64,000 nucleotides of DNA from the NCBI RefSeq assembly GCF_902497785.1, contig NZ_CABVHK010000017.1, positions 1 through 64,000 on the forward strand, in the 5' to 3' direction. The position numbers were made by a program, and so were the translations under genes. The stretch comes from Pseudomonas fluorescens (GTDB lineage: Bacteria > Pseudomonadota > Gammaproteobacteria > Pseudomonadales > Pseudomonadaceae). Below the pieces are notes generated by a model. The model was given only the letters and a program-made list of their open reading frames with translations. It was not told the origin of the DNA and did not search any database. This document shows positions 51,911 to 60,907 of the stretch, one piece after another (the first letter of the stretch is position 1; the number at the start of each line of letters is the position of its first letter).

Positions 51911-52806
51911 GAATCATCGCCCTTAATGCGTTTGGCCCGTGGATGGGCACTGTCGTAGACCGTCGCCAGGTGCTGGAAGTCCAGGTGAGTATAGATTTGC
52001 GTGGTCTTGATGTCCGCGTGGCCGAGCAATTCCTGCACCGCGCGCAGGTCTTGCGAGGACTCCAGCAAGTGACTGGCGAAAGAGTGTCGAAGCATGTGCG
52101 GGTGCAGGTTCTGCCCCAGTTCACGTTCGCCAGCGGCCTTGACCCGCACCTGGATCGCCCGTGGGCCGAGGCGTCGGCCTTGCTGGCTGACAAACACCGC
52201 GTCATCCGCCGGGTTGGTCATGGCCCGCAACGGTAGCCACAGCTCCAGCGCTTCACGAGCTTTTTTTCCGACTGGCAACAGGCGGGTCTTGCTGCCCTTG
52301 CCAAGCACTTGAACCATGCCGTCTGCCAGGTCCAGCTGATCGAGATTGAGCCCGGTCAGCTCCGAAAGCCGCAGCCCGGATGAATAAAACAGCTCGAGAA
52401 TCGCCTGATCCCGACGCGCCAGGAAATCATCCTCCACCGCGCCTTCAAGCAGTTGCAGCGCGCGGTCGGTGTCGAGGGTTTTCGGCAGGCGGCGCTCACC
52501 CTTGGGCGGCGCCAGACCGTTGGCCGGGTCGTGGTCGCAAAGGCCTTCGCGGTTCAGATAGTGATAGAGCCCCCGGACTGCCGAGAGCAGTCGCGCAAGG
52601 CTGCGGGACGATTGGCCCTGGGAATGCAGGCGTGCGATCAGGCCGCGCAGGCGCTGGATGTCCAGCGCGGCCCAGCTGTCGATGTTCTGCTTTGCGCACC
52701 AGCCCAGCACTTTGTCGAGGTCGCGGCGGTAGGCGTACAGCGTGTGGGGCGACACCTGCCGCTCACTGCGCAGGTGTTCGCAGTAAGCGTCCAGTTGCCG
52801 TTCCAC
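51907..52806 (-). CDS. xerC: Tyrosine recombinase XerC
   Basis: A 299-residue site-specific recombinase that, with XerD, resolves chromosome dimers at dif. The catalytic residues are present: Arg in SSGLRLSELTGL, His-x-x-Arg in HMLRHSFASHLLES, a later His in LGHADIKTTQIY and the nucleophilic Tyr in IYTHLDF. It starts two bases after the DUF484 gene and overlaps the HAD gene by four bases, consistent with the lysA-dapF-DUF484-xerC-HAD operon. Confidence 0.96.
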   Translation of the reverse strand: MERQLDAYCEHLRSERQVSPHTLYAYRRDLDKVLGWCAKQNIDSWAALDIQRLRGLIARLHSQGQSSRSLARLLSAVRGLYHYLNREGLCDHDPANGLAPPKGERRLPKTLDTDRALQLLEGAVEDDFLARRDQAILELFYSSGLRLSELTGLNLDQLDLADGMVQVLGKGSKTRLLPVGKKAREALELWLPLRAMTNPADDAVFVSQQGRRLGPRAIQVRVKAAGERELGQNLHPHMLRHSFASHLLESSQDLRAVQELLGHADIKTTQIYTHLDFQHLATVYDSAHPRAKRIKGDDS

Positions 52807-52808
52807 GA

Positions 52809-53534
52809 TCAGCGTACCGAGCGCAGCGAGCTGTTGACCCGTGGCAGCACGCGGCCCATGACCTCGGCGATGTAGCTCAGGAACAGCGTGCCCACCGAAC
52901 TTTTGTAATGCTGCGGATCGCGACTGGCGATGGCGAGGATGCCATGGATGCCCTCATGGCTGATGGCGACGACGGCGGTGGAGCCAATCTGCTTGCGCTG
53001 TTCTTCGCCAAACAGGAAGTCCAGCTCATGCTCGCGCAAGGTGCCGCTGACGCTTTTGTCTTCCGTGAGCAAACCGCCAATCGCCGTTTGCGCGTCGGCG
53101 TGGGTCACCCAGCGGCCGACCGGCATCGGGTTGTCGCCCAGCAGGATCAGGCTGACAAAAGGCACCTGAAAATCCTGACGCAGGCTGTCTTCGACGCTGA
53201 TCACCACGTCTTCCAGGCTGGTGGCGTCCATCAGCGCAAGAATCAGGCGGCGCGTCTTGTCGAAAAGACGGTCGTTGTCCCGGGCGACGTCCATCAGGTG
53301 CGACAGGCGATGACGCAGCTCGATGTTGCGGTCGCGCAAAATGGTCATCTGGCGCTCGACCAGCGAAATGGTGTCGCCACGCTGGTGCGGGATGCGCATC
53401 GTCGTCAGCAGTTCTTCGTGCTCGACGAAGAAATCCGGATGAGCCTCCAGGTACGCGGCAATCGCCGCCGCCTCAAGGCTTTCGGAAGGGGATTCGTCGG
53501 GCTGCAGGGCGGGAACCTGGGGCTTGTCGGTCAT
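52809..53534 (-). CDS. DUF484-family protein (GAF-like)
   Basis: A 241-residue protein with the DUF484 pattern: an N-terminal helical region beginning with VAAYLEAHPDFFVEHEELL-type sequence (here IAAYLEAHPDFFVEHEELL), then a GAF-like domain. Its role is unknown, but it is found in front of xerC in many Gammaproteobacteria, so it may be connected with XerC. The ATG follows GAGTGAGTCAAACC-type sequence weakly. It lies between dapF and xerC with tight spacing. Confidence 0.9.
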   Translation of the reverse strand: MTDKPQVPALQPDESPSESLEAAAIAAYLEAHPDFFVEHEELLTTMRIPHQRGDTISLVERQMTILRDRNIELRHRLSHLMDVARDNDRLFDKTRRLILALMDATSLEDVVISVEDSLRQDFQVPFVSLILLGDNPMPVGRWVTHADAQTAIGGLLTEDKSVSGTLREHELDFLFGEEQRKQIGSTAVVAISHEGIHGILAIASRDPQHYKSSVGTLFLSYIAEVMGRVLPRVNSSLRSVR

Positions 53535-53547
53535 GGGTTTGACTCAC

Positions 53548-54378
53548 TCAAAGACGCACTTGTCCTTCATAAACTCGGACTGCCGGGCCGGTCATCAACA
53601 CCGGTTGGCCAGGGCCTGCCCATTCAATGGACAGACGCCCGCCGGGCAGGTCGATCAATAGCGGCGAATCCATCCACCCCTGGCTGATCGCGGCCACTGC
53701 AGCTGCACAGGCGCCGGTGCCGCAGGCCTGGGTTTCCCCGGCGCCACGTTCCCAGACGCGCAACTGCGCACGGTTGCGGTCGATGACCTGGAGAAAACCG
53801 ACGTTGACCCGGGCAGGGAAGCGCGGGTGGTGTTCGATTTTCGGTCCCAGCTCATGCACCGGTGCGTTGTTGATATCGGTGACGCGCAACACCGCATGCG
53901 GATTGCCCATCGACACGGCGGCGAGTTCCACCGAAGTGCCGTTAACGTCGAGCGAATAGCTCAGCGCCTGACTGTCGGCAACAAACGGAATGTCGGCCGG
54001 CACCAGGCGCGGTGCGCCCATGTCGACACTGATCTGGCCGTCGCTGCGGATATCCAGCTCGATAATGCCACTTTTGGTTTCGACGCGAATCTGCCGTTTT
54101 GCGGTCAGGCGCTTGTCGAGCACGAAGCGGGCGAAACAGCGCGCACCGTTGCCGCACTGTTCCACTTCCGAGCCGTCGGAGTTGAAGATCCGATAACGGA
54201 AATCCACTTCCGGGTTGCTCGGCGCCTCAACGATCAGCAACTGGTCGAAACCGATCCCGGTGTGCCGATCGCCCCATTGCTTGGCGTGTTTGGGCAGGAT
54301 ATGCGCGTGCTGGCTGACCAGGTCGAGGACCATGAAGTCATTGCCCAGGCCGTGCATCTTGGTAAAACGCAGCAGCAT
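53548..54378 (-). CDS. dapF: Diaminopimelate epimerase
   Basis: A 276-residue PLP-independent epimerase that interconverts LL- and meso-diaminopimelate for lysine and cell-wall synthesis. The two catalytic cysteines are in EQCGNGARCF (Cys at about 73) and QACGTGACAAAV (Cys at about 218). The start MLLRFTKMHGLGND is the family start; a Met 11 codons upstream was rejected. It begins four bases after lysA. Confidence 0.97.
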   Translation of the reverse strand: MLLRFTKMHGLGNDFMVLDLVSQHAHILPKHAKQWGDRHTGIGFDQLLIVEAPSNPEVDFRYRIFNSDGSEVEQCGNGARCFARFVLDKRLTAKRQIRVETKSGIIELDIRSDGQISVDMGAPRLVPADIPFVADSQALSYSLDVNGTSVELAAVSMGNPHAVLRVTDINNAPVHELGPKIEHHPRFPARVNVGFLQVIDRNRAQLRVWERGAGETQACGTGACAAAVAAISQGWMDSPLLIDLPGGRLSIEWAGPGQPVLMTGPAVRVYEGQVRL

Positions 54379-54382
54379 GGTT

Positions 54383-55630
54383 TTACTCCGGCAGCAGGCT
54401 TTCGCCAGCAAACAACTCGGCTACCGTTTCACGGCGACGCACTTCAAATGCCTGATCACCGTCCACCAACACTTCGGCGGTACGGCCGCGAGTGTTGTAG
54501 TTGGAACTCATGACAAACCCATAGGCGCCAGCCGAATGCACGGCCAGCAGGTCGCCTTCTTCCAGCGCCAGCTGACGATCCTTGGCGAGGAAGTCGCCGG
54601 TCTCGCAGATCGGCCCGACGATGTCGTAGGCGCGAGCGGCGGTCGCGCGAGGGCGCACGGCGGTGACGTCCATCCAGGCTTGATACAGCGCCGGGCGGAT
54701 CAGGTCGTTCATGGCCGCGTCGACGATGGCGAAGTCTTTGTGTTCGGTGTGCTTGAGGTACTCGACCTGGGTCAGCAGCACGCCGGCGTTGGCGACGATG
54801 AAGCGGCCCGGCTCGAACACCAGCGCCAGATCGCGGCCGTCGAGACGTTCGCGCACGGCTTTGATGTAATCGGCAGCCAATGGCGGCTCTTCATCGCGAT
54901 AACGCACGCCCAGACCGCCACCAAGATCGATGTGACGCAGGTAAATCCCGCAATCGCCGAGGCGGTCAACCAGGCCCAGCAGGCGGTCGAGGGCGTCGAT
55001 GAACGGTGGCAAGGTGGTGAGTTGCGAACCGATGTGGCAGTCGACGCCGACCACTTCCAGGTTCGGCAACTGCGCGGCGCGGATGTACACGTCTTCGGCG
55101 TCGGCAATGGCGATGCCGAACTTGTTTTCTTTGAGACCGGTGGAAATGTACGGGTGCGTGCCGGCATCGACGTCCGGGTTCACGCGCAACGAGATCGGCG
55201 CGCGAACGCCCAGCTCGGCGGCGACCACTTGCAGGCGCTCGAGCTCGTCGGTGGATTCGACGTTGAAGCAATGCACGCCGACTTCCAGTGCGCGGCGCAT
55301 GTCGTCACGGGTCTTGCCGACACCGGAAAACACGATCTTGTCTGCGCTGCCGCCCGCGGCCAGAACGCGTTCCAGCTCGCCACGGGAGACGATGTCAAAA
55401 CCGGCGCCGAGACGCGCCAGGACATTCAGTACACCCAGGTTGGAGTTGGCCTTGACCGCAAAGCAGACCATGCTCGGCATGCCGGCCAGCGCATCGGCGT
55501 ACGCCAGGTACTGGGCTTCGATGTGGGCGCGGGAGTAGACGTAGGTCGGTGTGCCAAAGCGTTCGGCGATGGCGGACAGGGCAACACCTTCCGCAAACAG
55601 CTCGCCGTCACGGTAGTTAAAAGCGTCCAT
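54383..55630 (-). CDS. lysA: Diaminopimelate decarboxylase
   Basis: A 415-residue fold-type III PLP enzyme that makes lysine from meso-diaminopimelate. The PLP Lys is in FAVKANSNLGVL (about residue 60), and the HIGSQL and DLGGGLGVRY phosphate-site segments follow in order. The active-site CESGD-type motif appears as CETGDF near residue 343. It lies between lptM and dapF on the same strand, giving the last two steps of lysine synthesis adjacent genes. Confidence 0.97.
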   Translation of the reverse strand: MDAFNYRDGELFAEGVALSAIAERFGTPTYVYSRAHIEAQYLAYADALAGMPSMVCFAVKANSNLGVLNVLARLGAGFDIVSRGELERVLAAGGSADKIVFSGVGKTRDDMRRALEVGVHCFNVESTDELERLQVVAAELGVRAPISLRVNPDVDAGTHPYISTGLKENKFGIAIADAEDVYIRAAQLPNLEVVGVDCHIGSQLTTLPPFIDALDRLLGLVDRLGDCGIYLRHIDLGGGLGVRYRDEEPPLAADYIKAVRERLDGRDLALVFEPGRFIVANAGVLLTQVEYLKHTEHKDFAIVDAAMNDLIRPALYQAWMDVTAVRPRATAARAYDIVGPICETGDFLAKDRQLALEEGDLLAVHSAGAYGFVMSSNYNTRGRTAEVLVDGDQAFEVRRRETVAELFAGESLLPE

Positions 55631-55639
55631 GGCGTTCCC

Positions 55640-55822
55640 TTATTGGTAGACGTCGTGCTTGTGTGCCTTGGACGGCTGCTTTTGCGAGGACTGCGCTTGC
55701 TCGGCAGGGTCTTGATTTTCGTCGGGCAGGTACAGCGGGCCTTTTTGACCACAGGCCGACAATAAGGAGGCAAAAGCGACGAGCGAAGCGAGCGCAGCAA
55801 GGGATGAGATCAGGCGCTTCAT
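55640..55822 (-). CDS. lptM: Small lipoprotein LptM (LppL/YifL)
   Basis: A 60-residue lipoprotein with lipobox LLSACGQKGPL: the lipidated Cys is at residue 24 and CGQKGPLYLP is the LptM signature. LptM helps fold the LptDE LPS translocon in the outer membrane. It is the first gene of the leftward lysine cluster, the same place as lppL in other pseudomonads, and starts nine bases before lysA. The start follows AAGGATTTCGCC. Confidence 0.93.
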   Translation of the reverse strand: MKRLISSLAALASLVAFASLLSACGQKGPLYLPDENQDPAEQAQSSQKQPSKAHKHDVYQ

Positions 55823-55941
55823 GGCGAAATCCTTGAAAATGCATTAATTGCGCCGGAGTATACCGGCCACCCGGCAGCTTGCCTATGCGACGGGGCTCCC
55901 GTCCGGCGGGGCTTGGCAGATCATTCGAGATCACGCATTCC

Positions 55942-56032
55942 CTGTGGGAGCGAGCCTGCTCGCGAAAGCGGTGTGTCAGCCAGCGATAGGTTGAATGTGC
56001 CGGCCTCTTCGCGAGCAGGCTCGCTCCCACAG
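55942..56032. repeat. REPIN, GTGGGAGCGAGC type
   Basis: An inverted REP pair in the divergent lptM-cyaY region, the only one in this window placed between two outward-facing gene starts. Confidence 0.85.
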
Positions 56033-56127
56033 GTTTAGTGATCTGTCGGTTATCCTTTGCAATCACCGGGGCTCGCCCGTATCTTGCGGCGCTTGAGCGT
56101 GAACAGACACTTTTTGAGGTTGCCGCA

Positions 56128-56460
56128 ATGAGTTTGACCGAAGCCCGTTTCCACGATCTGGTCGATGCCACCCAGCAATCGCTGGAAGATATTTTCGACG
56201 AGAGCGATCTGGATATCGACCTGGAGAGCTCTGCCGGTGTGCTCACCGTCAAGTTTGAAAACGGCAGCCAGTTGATCTTCAGTCGCCAGGAGCCACTGCG
56301 TCAGCTATGGCTGGCGGCAGTCTCCGGCGGTTTCCACTTCGACTACGACGCAGAGAGCGAGCGCTGGATGTGTGACAAGAGCGAAGAGCAACTGGGCGAG
56401 ATGCTGGAGCGCATCGTCAAGCAGCAGGCCGGTGTTGAACTGGATTTTGAAGGTCTGTGA
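56128..56460 (+). CDS. cyaY: Frataxin CyaY
   Basis: A 110-residue bacterial frataxin that binds iron and modulates the IscS-IscU iron-sulfur assembly machinery. The acidic ridge (DIFDESDLDIDLESS, about residues 22-36) and the central LTVKFENGSQLIFSRQEPLRQLWLAA strand set are present. The start MSLTEARFHD fits the family; an ATG 30 codons earlier was rejected. The DUF1289 gene follows five bases later. Confidence 0.96.
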   Translation: MSLTEARFHDLVDATQQSLEDIFDESDLDIDLESSAGVLTVKFENGSQLIFSRQEPLRQLWLAAVSGGFHFDYDAESERWMCDKSEEQLGEMLERIVKQQAGVELDFEGL

Positions 56461-56464
56461 GATC

Positions 56465-56692
56465 GTGAGCCAGCCTGCACCCGTTCGTGCGCCCAAACCG
56501 CTTTACAGCAACGTCAGTCCTGCGGTGCCTTCACCGTGCAGCGGCGTATGTCGGCTGGACGAACAGAAGGTTTGCCTGGGGTGTTTTCGCCATGTCGAAG
56601 ACATCCGCGAATGGCGCTCGGCGGATGATGATCGTCGGCGGGGCATCTGCGCCCAAGCTTCAAATCGCAAGAACGCCACAAATCGACTGTAG
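56465..56692 (+). CDS. DUF1289-family small protein
   Basis: A 75-residue protein that starts with GTG, four bases after the cyaY stop. The DUF1289 signature PCSGVCRLDEQKVCLGCFRHVEDIREW is present with the CxxxC-x8-CxGC cysteine pattern, probably metal-binding; I split it here as SPCSGVCRLDEQKVCLGCF then RHVEDIREW. The function is unknown. The close spacing suggests co-transcription with cyaY. Its stop codon lies within a short REP-like hairpin. Confidence 0.85.
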   Translation: MSQPAPVRAPKPLYSNVSPAVPSPCSGVCRLDEQKVCLGCFRHVEDIREWRSADDDRRRGICAQASNRKNATNRL

Positions 56693-56712
56693 GAGCTGCC
56701 GCAGGCTCCTAC
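56689..56712. repeat. Short REP-like hairpin at the DUF1289 stop codon
   Basis: GTAGGAGC and GCTCCTAC form the arms of a minimal version of the second REP family, with a TGCCGCAG-type centre. It overlaps the TAG stop. Confidence 0.6.
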
Positions 56713-56764
56713 GCCGTCGGGTGGCGGCTTGTATATTTTTTGAGCTGTGATAGTGTCCAGAAAC

Positions 56765-56853
56765 GCCTCAACCCATCGAGGCTCGTGAAAACCCCGCCTT
56801 TTTCTGGCGGGGTTTTGCTTTTTCTGTGCAGAAGAAAGGAGTCTGCCTTAATC
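56765..56853 (+). promoter_or_regulatory. rnk leader with terminator-like hairpin
   Basis: Two hairpins lie in the rnk leader. One is GCCTC/GAGGC at 56765-56782. The second is AACCCCGCC with GGCGGGGTT at 56788-56816, followed by a T-rich tail (GCTTTTTC) ending 31 bases before the ATG, as in attenuators. Rnk leaders in pseudomonads have been described as conserved RNA structures. It may instead just end the cyaY-DUF1289 transcript. Confidence 0.65.
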
Positions 56854-57264
56854 ATGACCGCACCTTCCATCACCCTTACCCGTCTGGACGTACAACGTCT
56901 GGAGCGCCTGATCGACAGCCTGGACGACACGCTGCCGGGTGTTATCGCGCTGCAAACCGAACTGGATCGCGCCGATACGCTGGTCAGTCACGAAGAGGTG
57001 CCTGCCGATGTCGTGACCATGAATTCCCGAGTGCATTGCCGTGAAGAAAGCAGCGGCAAGGACTATCACCTGACGTTGGTGTATCCCAAGGATGCCAACG
57101 CTGACGAAGGCAAAATCTCGATTCTAGCGCCTGTCGGCAGTGCATTGCTGGGCCTCAAGGTAGGTCAGCACATCGACTGGCCGGCCCCTGGCGGCAAAAC
57201 CTTGAAACTGACTTTGCTGGAAGTTGAATCACAGCCTGCCAATGGCGGCGACTTTCCGGAATAA
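56854..57264 (+). CDS. rnk: Nucleoside diphosphate kinase regulator Rnk
   Basis: A 136-residue GreA-like protein that binds RNA polymerase and is named for its effect on nucleoside diphosphate kinase in Pseudomonas. The C-terminal FKBP-like GreA domain is seen in VTMNSRVHCREESSGKDYHLTLVYP and the IDWPAPGGKTLKLTLLEVE end. The start follows AAGGAGTCTGCC. It ends only six bases before the convergent cyaA stop codon, with no hairpin terminator between them. Confidence 0.94.
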   Translation: MTAPSITLTRLDVQRLERLIDSLDDTLPGVIALQTELDRADTLVSHEEVPADVVTMNSRVHCREESSGKDYHLTLVYPKDANADEGKISILAPVGSALLGLKVGQHIDWPAPGGKTLKLTLLEVESQPANGGDFPE

Positions 57265-57270
57265 CCTTTC

Positions 57271-60117
57271 TCAGACCTGCTCGAGCGCGTCGTTCAATGC
57301 GCGCTCCAGATCGGCCTTGTAGCGCAAATACAAGTTGCTGGAACTCTGACCATCACCGAGCAGGCCCGACAGGTCCAGGTCGGTGATGTAGCAGCGATAT
57401 CGCTCGCTCTCGCGGCGCTGCCCGACGATTTCTCCGGCGACCACGCTGAACAACCGGTCGCCATACTCCAGCTCCGAAAACTCCCGCTGATTGCAATACA
57501 ACGTGACCTGCACCTGGCCTGGTGCGGCTTTGCCGACGATCGCCTGCACGTCGTAAAACGGTTTGTTGACCGGAGTTTGCGGCGCAGTCCGGGTTTCCAC
57601 CCGGCGGGCTCGCCCGGGGCCGGAGGGCAGCAGTTGGTAATACAGCGTGTCCAGGCCCGCTGGCTGGGCGGCGTCCATGGGCAGCAAGGCATCGCGCCGG
57701 TACTGGATCGATTGCAGGAATCGCTGCAGTGGCACCAGCAGACTCTGCTCATCGTGATACGGCAACCGCTGTTGCCACAGCGCGTTGAATTCATCCAGCA
57801 CGCACAGATCGGCCTGGTCTTCTTGAATCCGGTAAAACACCTGAATGCAGTCTGGCTGGCCCATGGGCAGAATCAGCGCCAGGTCCTGATCTTCCAGCGC
57901 CATTGGGTCCAGGTGCAGCGGGCTGTAACTCGCCAACTCTTCGCCCAGGTAATCGAACAGCGCCGGCAGAGTGGCGAGGGCAACGTGATTGACGTGCCCC
58001 GGCACCAATTCCAGTACGTGATAGTGCTGCGCAACCTGAATCAGGTAGCGGTGATTGAGCTGGCTCAGCAGCAGGTTCTGCGCGGTGTCGATAATTTCCT
58101 CGACCCGGCGGGCAATGAACTGTGCGCGGTTGTGACAGAAGCAACGCACGCGCAAGGTCGGTTGCTGCGGCCCGTTCGGCAGATTGTTGAGGTAGTCGCG
58201 CACGCAGTCGAGCAAGGCGTGAGGGCCATCAAAGCGATTGACCAGCACTTCGTTCCAGCTATTGAGCGTGACCTGGTCCAGGGTCAGTACCAGATTTTCC
58301 CGAACGCCGGCATAGCTCAGGGAATCGGTGCGCTCGGTGGTCATCAGAATATTCAGATCGCGGTGATGCTTGAGCGGATCGACGCCGACGTTCACCAGAA
58401 TCAGCACCTCACTCGGCACACTGGCGCGCAGCAGCGGCTCTTCGGCGACGGTGGGCAGCGGCAGGGCGATGCTTTGTTGCAGGCTGCCGAGCAAGTTGAA
58501 CAGTTCGAACTCGCTCAGGTCGCTCTCGCCGGGATGCAGGGCGAGGCGCGTGCTGCTGTCGATCACGCCGTTGCGGTGGCACCAGGTCAGCAGTTCCAGC
58601 AGTTGGCGGCTGCGCTTGATCGGCGCGAAATGCTCCCACTCGAGCGCCGTCAGGCTGCCGTTATACAGACCCCATTGGGTTTGCCCGGGTTCTTTTTTGT
58701 TCGGCGCGTGCACCAGGGTCAGGGTGTCTTCGGCCAGGTCGGGGGCGATGCCCGGGTTGATAAATTCGATTTTGTCCGCTTTGCGCTCGAACGCCGCGTA
58801 CAGCCGTCGACCCAATACGTTGAGATCGCGTTTATTGATCAGGCTGACCGTCTGTTCGCTGCGGGCGAACTCGGTCAGGAAGCGGTAGCTGTAATTCAGT
58901 TCGTTGACCAACGCTCGACGTTCGGCACTGACCTGACGGACTTTCCACTGGCTGCGGCTATCGAGCAGCGCCAATTGCCGATGATCCCAGTGCCATTCGC
59001 GAGCCAGACGTTCAAGCAGCGAGCGTTGCCAGCTCTGGGCGCGACTGCTGCTGCCGGTGAGTTTGCGGTTGACCTTCAAATACAACGCGCGCCGCACCAA
59101 CTCCAACCGCTCCGGTTCGCCACGGGCCATCAGGTATTCCTCGATGCGCCGGTAAACCACGATGTACGGGTCCAATTCATCAAGGTCGAGCTGGTTGGCG
59201 AACACCGCTTGCTTGAAGCGCAGGCTCAGGCACTGGACCCTGGGGTGTTCGCTGGCGTAGACCTCGGTGAGCAACAGCTTGAGCACCGATTTGTAGGGTG
59301 ACTCGATGCCCTTGAACAATTGCCACAGCCCGGCACCGATGAATTCCCCCGGCGGTATATACGCCAGATGCCCCAGGTCCAGGCTTTCGTCGGCCCGTAT
59401 GAAACGTTTGGACAACAAAGTGTGGGTGTAGCGGTCGTACGCGGCTTCTTCGTACACCGGCACCAGCCACCAGATGGGCGTGCGCCCGGCCAGCCAGATG
59501 GCGGTGCGGTAGAACTCGTCCAGCAGCAGATAATGCTGGGTGGTACCGCAGTTTTCCGAACTGAGTTGATTGTCGCGCTCCCCCAGTACAAAGCGGGCAG
59601 GATCGATCAGGAAGAAATGCGCCTCGGCGCCCTGGCTGGCGGCCCAGACTTCCAGCAACTGGCATTTTTTGCGCAGCTCGGTGAGTTCGCCTTCGTGCAA
59701 ATCCGGCGCGTGGCAGACCCACACGTCCATGTCGCTCTGGTCCGCCTGAGCGAGGGTGCCGAGGCTGCCCATCAGGAACAGTCCGTGGATGGGTCGCGGC
59801 GGATTGCTGCTGTGGCGAGGTTTATAGGAAAACGAGCGGGTCAGGCGCTGGGCTTCGGCGAGGACGTTGGCTTCAGGCTCGAAGTTCGACAGGCCGGCGG
59901 GTGTGCTGCCCGACACGTAACCCGGCAACAACGGATGATTGACGTGAAAGAACAGCGGCAGCAGGGTCAACACGGCTTGCTGGCGGGTCGACAGCCCTTC
60001 CATCGCGCGGGCCATGCGGCCCTCGTTGAGCTTCAGAAAACGTGCGCGCAGCTGGCTGAGAACCTTGCGGTCGATTCCCTCGTCCAGATCGGGGCGGATT
60101 TCATGGGTGCGGGTCAT
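57271..60117 (-). CDS. cyaA: Class I adenylate cyclase
   Basis: A 948-residue class I adenylate cyclase that makes cAMP from ATP. The N-terminal catalytic half holds GSLGTLAQADQSDMDVWVCH (about residues 112-131), with the Ser and Asp pair of the nucleotidyltransferase-like site. The C-terminal half is the regulatory region that in enterobacteria responds to the sugar phosphotransferase system. Pseudomonads use cAMP with Vfr rather than classical catabolite control. It converges with rnk at six bases. Confidence 0.95.
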   Translation of the reverse strand: MTRTHEIRPDLDEGIDRKVLSQLRARFLKLNEGRMARAMEGLSTRQQAVLTLLPLFFHVNHPLLPGYVSGSTPAGLSNFEPEANVLAEAQRLTRSFSYKPRHSSNPPRPIHGLFLMGSLGTLAQADQSDMDVWVCHAPDLHEGELTELRKKCQLLEVWAASQGAEAHFFLIDPARFVLGERDNQLSSENCGTTQHYLLLDEFYRTAIWLAGRTPIWWLVPVYEEAAYDRYTHTLLSKRFIRADESLDLGHLAYIPPGEFIGAGLWQLFKGIESPYKSVLKLLLTEVYASEHPRVQCLSLRFKQAVFANQLDLDELDPYIVVYRRIEEYLMARGEPERLELVRRALYLKVNRKLTGSSSRAQSWQRSLLERLAREWHWDHRQLALLDSRSQWKVRQVSAERRALVNELNYSYRFLTEFARSEQTVSLINKRDLNVLGRRLYAAFERKADKIEFINPGIAPDLAEDTLTLVHAPNKKEPGQTQWGLYNGSLTALEWEHFAPIKRSRQLLELLTWCHRNGVIDSSTRLALHPGESDLSEFELFNLLGSLQQSIALPLPTVAEEPLLRASVPSEVLILVNVGVDPLKHHRDLNILMTTERTDSLSYAGVRENLVLTLDQVTLNSWNEVLVNRFDGPHALLDCVRDYLNNLPNGPQQPTLRVRCFCHNRAQFIARRVEEIIDTAQNLLLSQLNHRYLIQVAQHYHVLELVPGHVNHVALATLPALFDYLGEELASYSPLHLDPMALEDQDLALILPMGQPDCIQVFYRIQEDQADLCVLDEFNALWQQRLPYHDEQSLLVPLQRFLQSIQYRRDALLPMDAAQPAGLDTLYYQLLPSGPGRARRVETRTAPQTPVNKPFYDVQAIVGKAAPGQVQVTLYCNQREFSELEYGDRLFSVVAGEIVGQRRESERYRCYITDLDLSGLLGDGQSSSNLYLRYKADLERALNDALEQV

Positions 60118-60256
60118 GTCAGCTCAAACCGGCTCGCAGGGCTCGGAAGTCTCAGAATGGGGGGCAGTTTAGCGCCTCGGCCCCCGGACATTTCAGCTGA
60201 TTTTGTTTTTCAGGCGTCGGATTTCTATCGCTGGGCGACAGTGTGTTGCAGAGAGT

Positions 60257-60292
60257 GCCCGCGGAAATCCCGTAGCAGGGGTTTCCGTGGGC
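60257..60292. other. Hairpin beyond the TIGR02647 gene
   Basis: GCCCGCGGAAATCCC and GGGGTTTCCGTGGGC pair with two mismatches around a short loop, 14 bases beyond the stop codon of the following leftward gene. No T-run follows. Confidence 0.45.
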
Positions 60293-60305
60293 GATACGAG
60301 GAATA

Positions 60306-60551
60306 TCAGGCAGTTTCCTGGACGCTCAGAATGGTCAGAACGGTTTGCACGTTTTGCGCGGCGTCACGCCCCAGACTGGTCAGATAACCGCCATCAGGCT
60401 GGTCGATCAGTTCTTTTTCGTACAGGCGTCGAGCGGCGGCAATGGCTTTCGGGGCAGCGGTCTGATGAATTTTCAAACCTTCCTGGGAACTGTCCAGGTT
60501 GAAGAGTGCGAGGATTTCCAGTTCGGCAACCAACTCAGGGGTAAGCGACAT
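60306..60551 (-). CDS. TIGR02647-family small protein
   Basis: An 81-residue helical protein with the family pattern: LTPELVAELEILALFNLDSSQEGLKIHQ and AVAARRLYEKELIDQPDGGYLTSLGRDAAQ-type sequence (here IAAARRLYEKELIDQ, then PDGGYLTSLGRDAA). The winged-helix-like second half suggests DNA binding, though no role is established. It is monocistronic between cyaA and the acidic small protein. Confidence 0.82.
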   Translation of the reverse strand: MSLTPELVAELEILALFNLDSSQEGLKIHQTAAPKAIAAARRLYEKELIDQPDGGYLTSLGRDAAQNVQTVLTILSVQETA

Positions 60552-60786
60552 AAGGACTCCAGACTTTCTAGGAATTGGACGACAGCGCCCCTAAGGTGAT
60601 CCCACTCGTGTGGCATGTCCAGTGCTCGCGACAGGGTTTTTCACCTCGGGATGCATTCCCCGGCGGGTGGTGCGGCAGCGGGGTGCGTACCAGTGTAGTC
60701 AGGGTCTGGGGGAAGGCAGGAGTGATGGGTGACAATTTGTAAGCGGGGGCTTGCCGGGTGTGAAGATTCCTGACTATGGAGAACCT
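60552..60786. other. Gene-free region between two small leftward genes
   Basis: Together with the REPIN that follows, this is a 356-base gap. I see no gene or clear promoter in it. Confidence 0.4.
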
Positions 60787-60882
60787 CTGTGGCGAGGGAG
60801 CTTGCTCCCGCTGGGCAGCGAAGCGGCCCCAACGCATTGCGACTGCTGCGCAGTCGAGCGGGAGCAAGCTCCCTCGCCACAA
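60787..60882. repeat. REPIN of a third type, GTGGCGAGGGAGC
   Basis: An inverted pair of a REP variant not seen elsewhere in this window (GTGGCGAGGGAGCTTGCTCCC), between the two small leftward genes and 25 bases beyond the stop of the acidic protein gene. Confidence 0.8.
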
Positions 60883-60907
60883 AATCCCGGCGCCACAAGT
60901 CGCTGGC

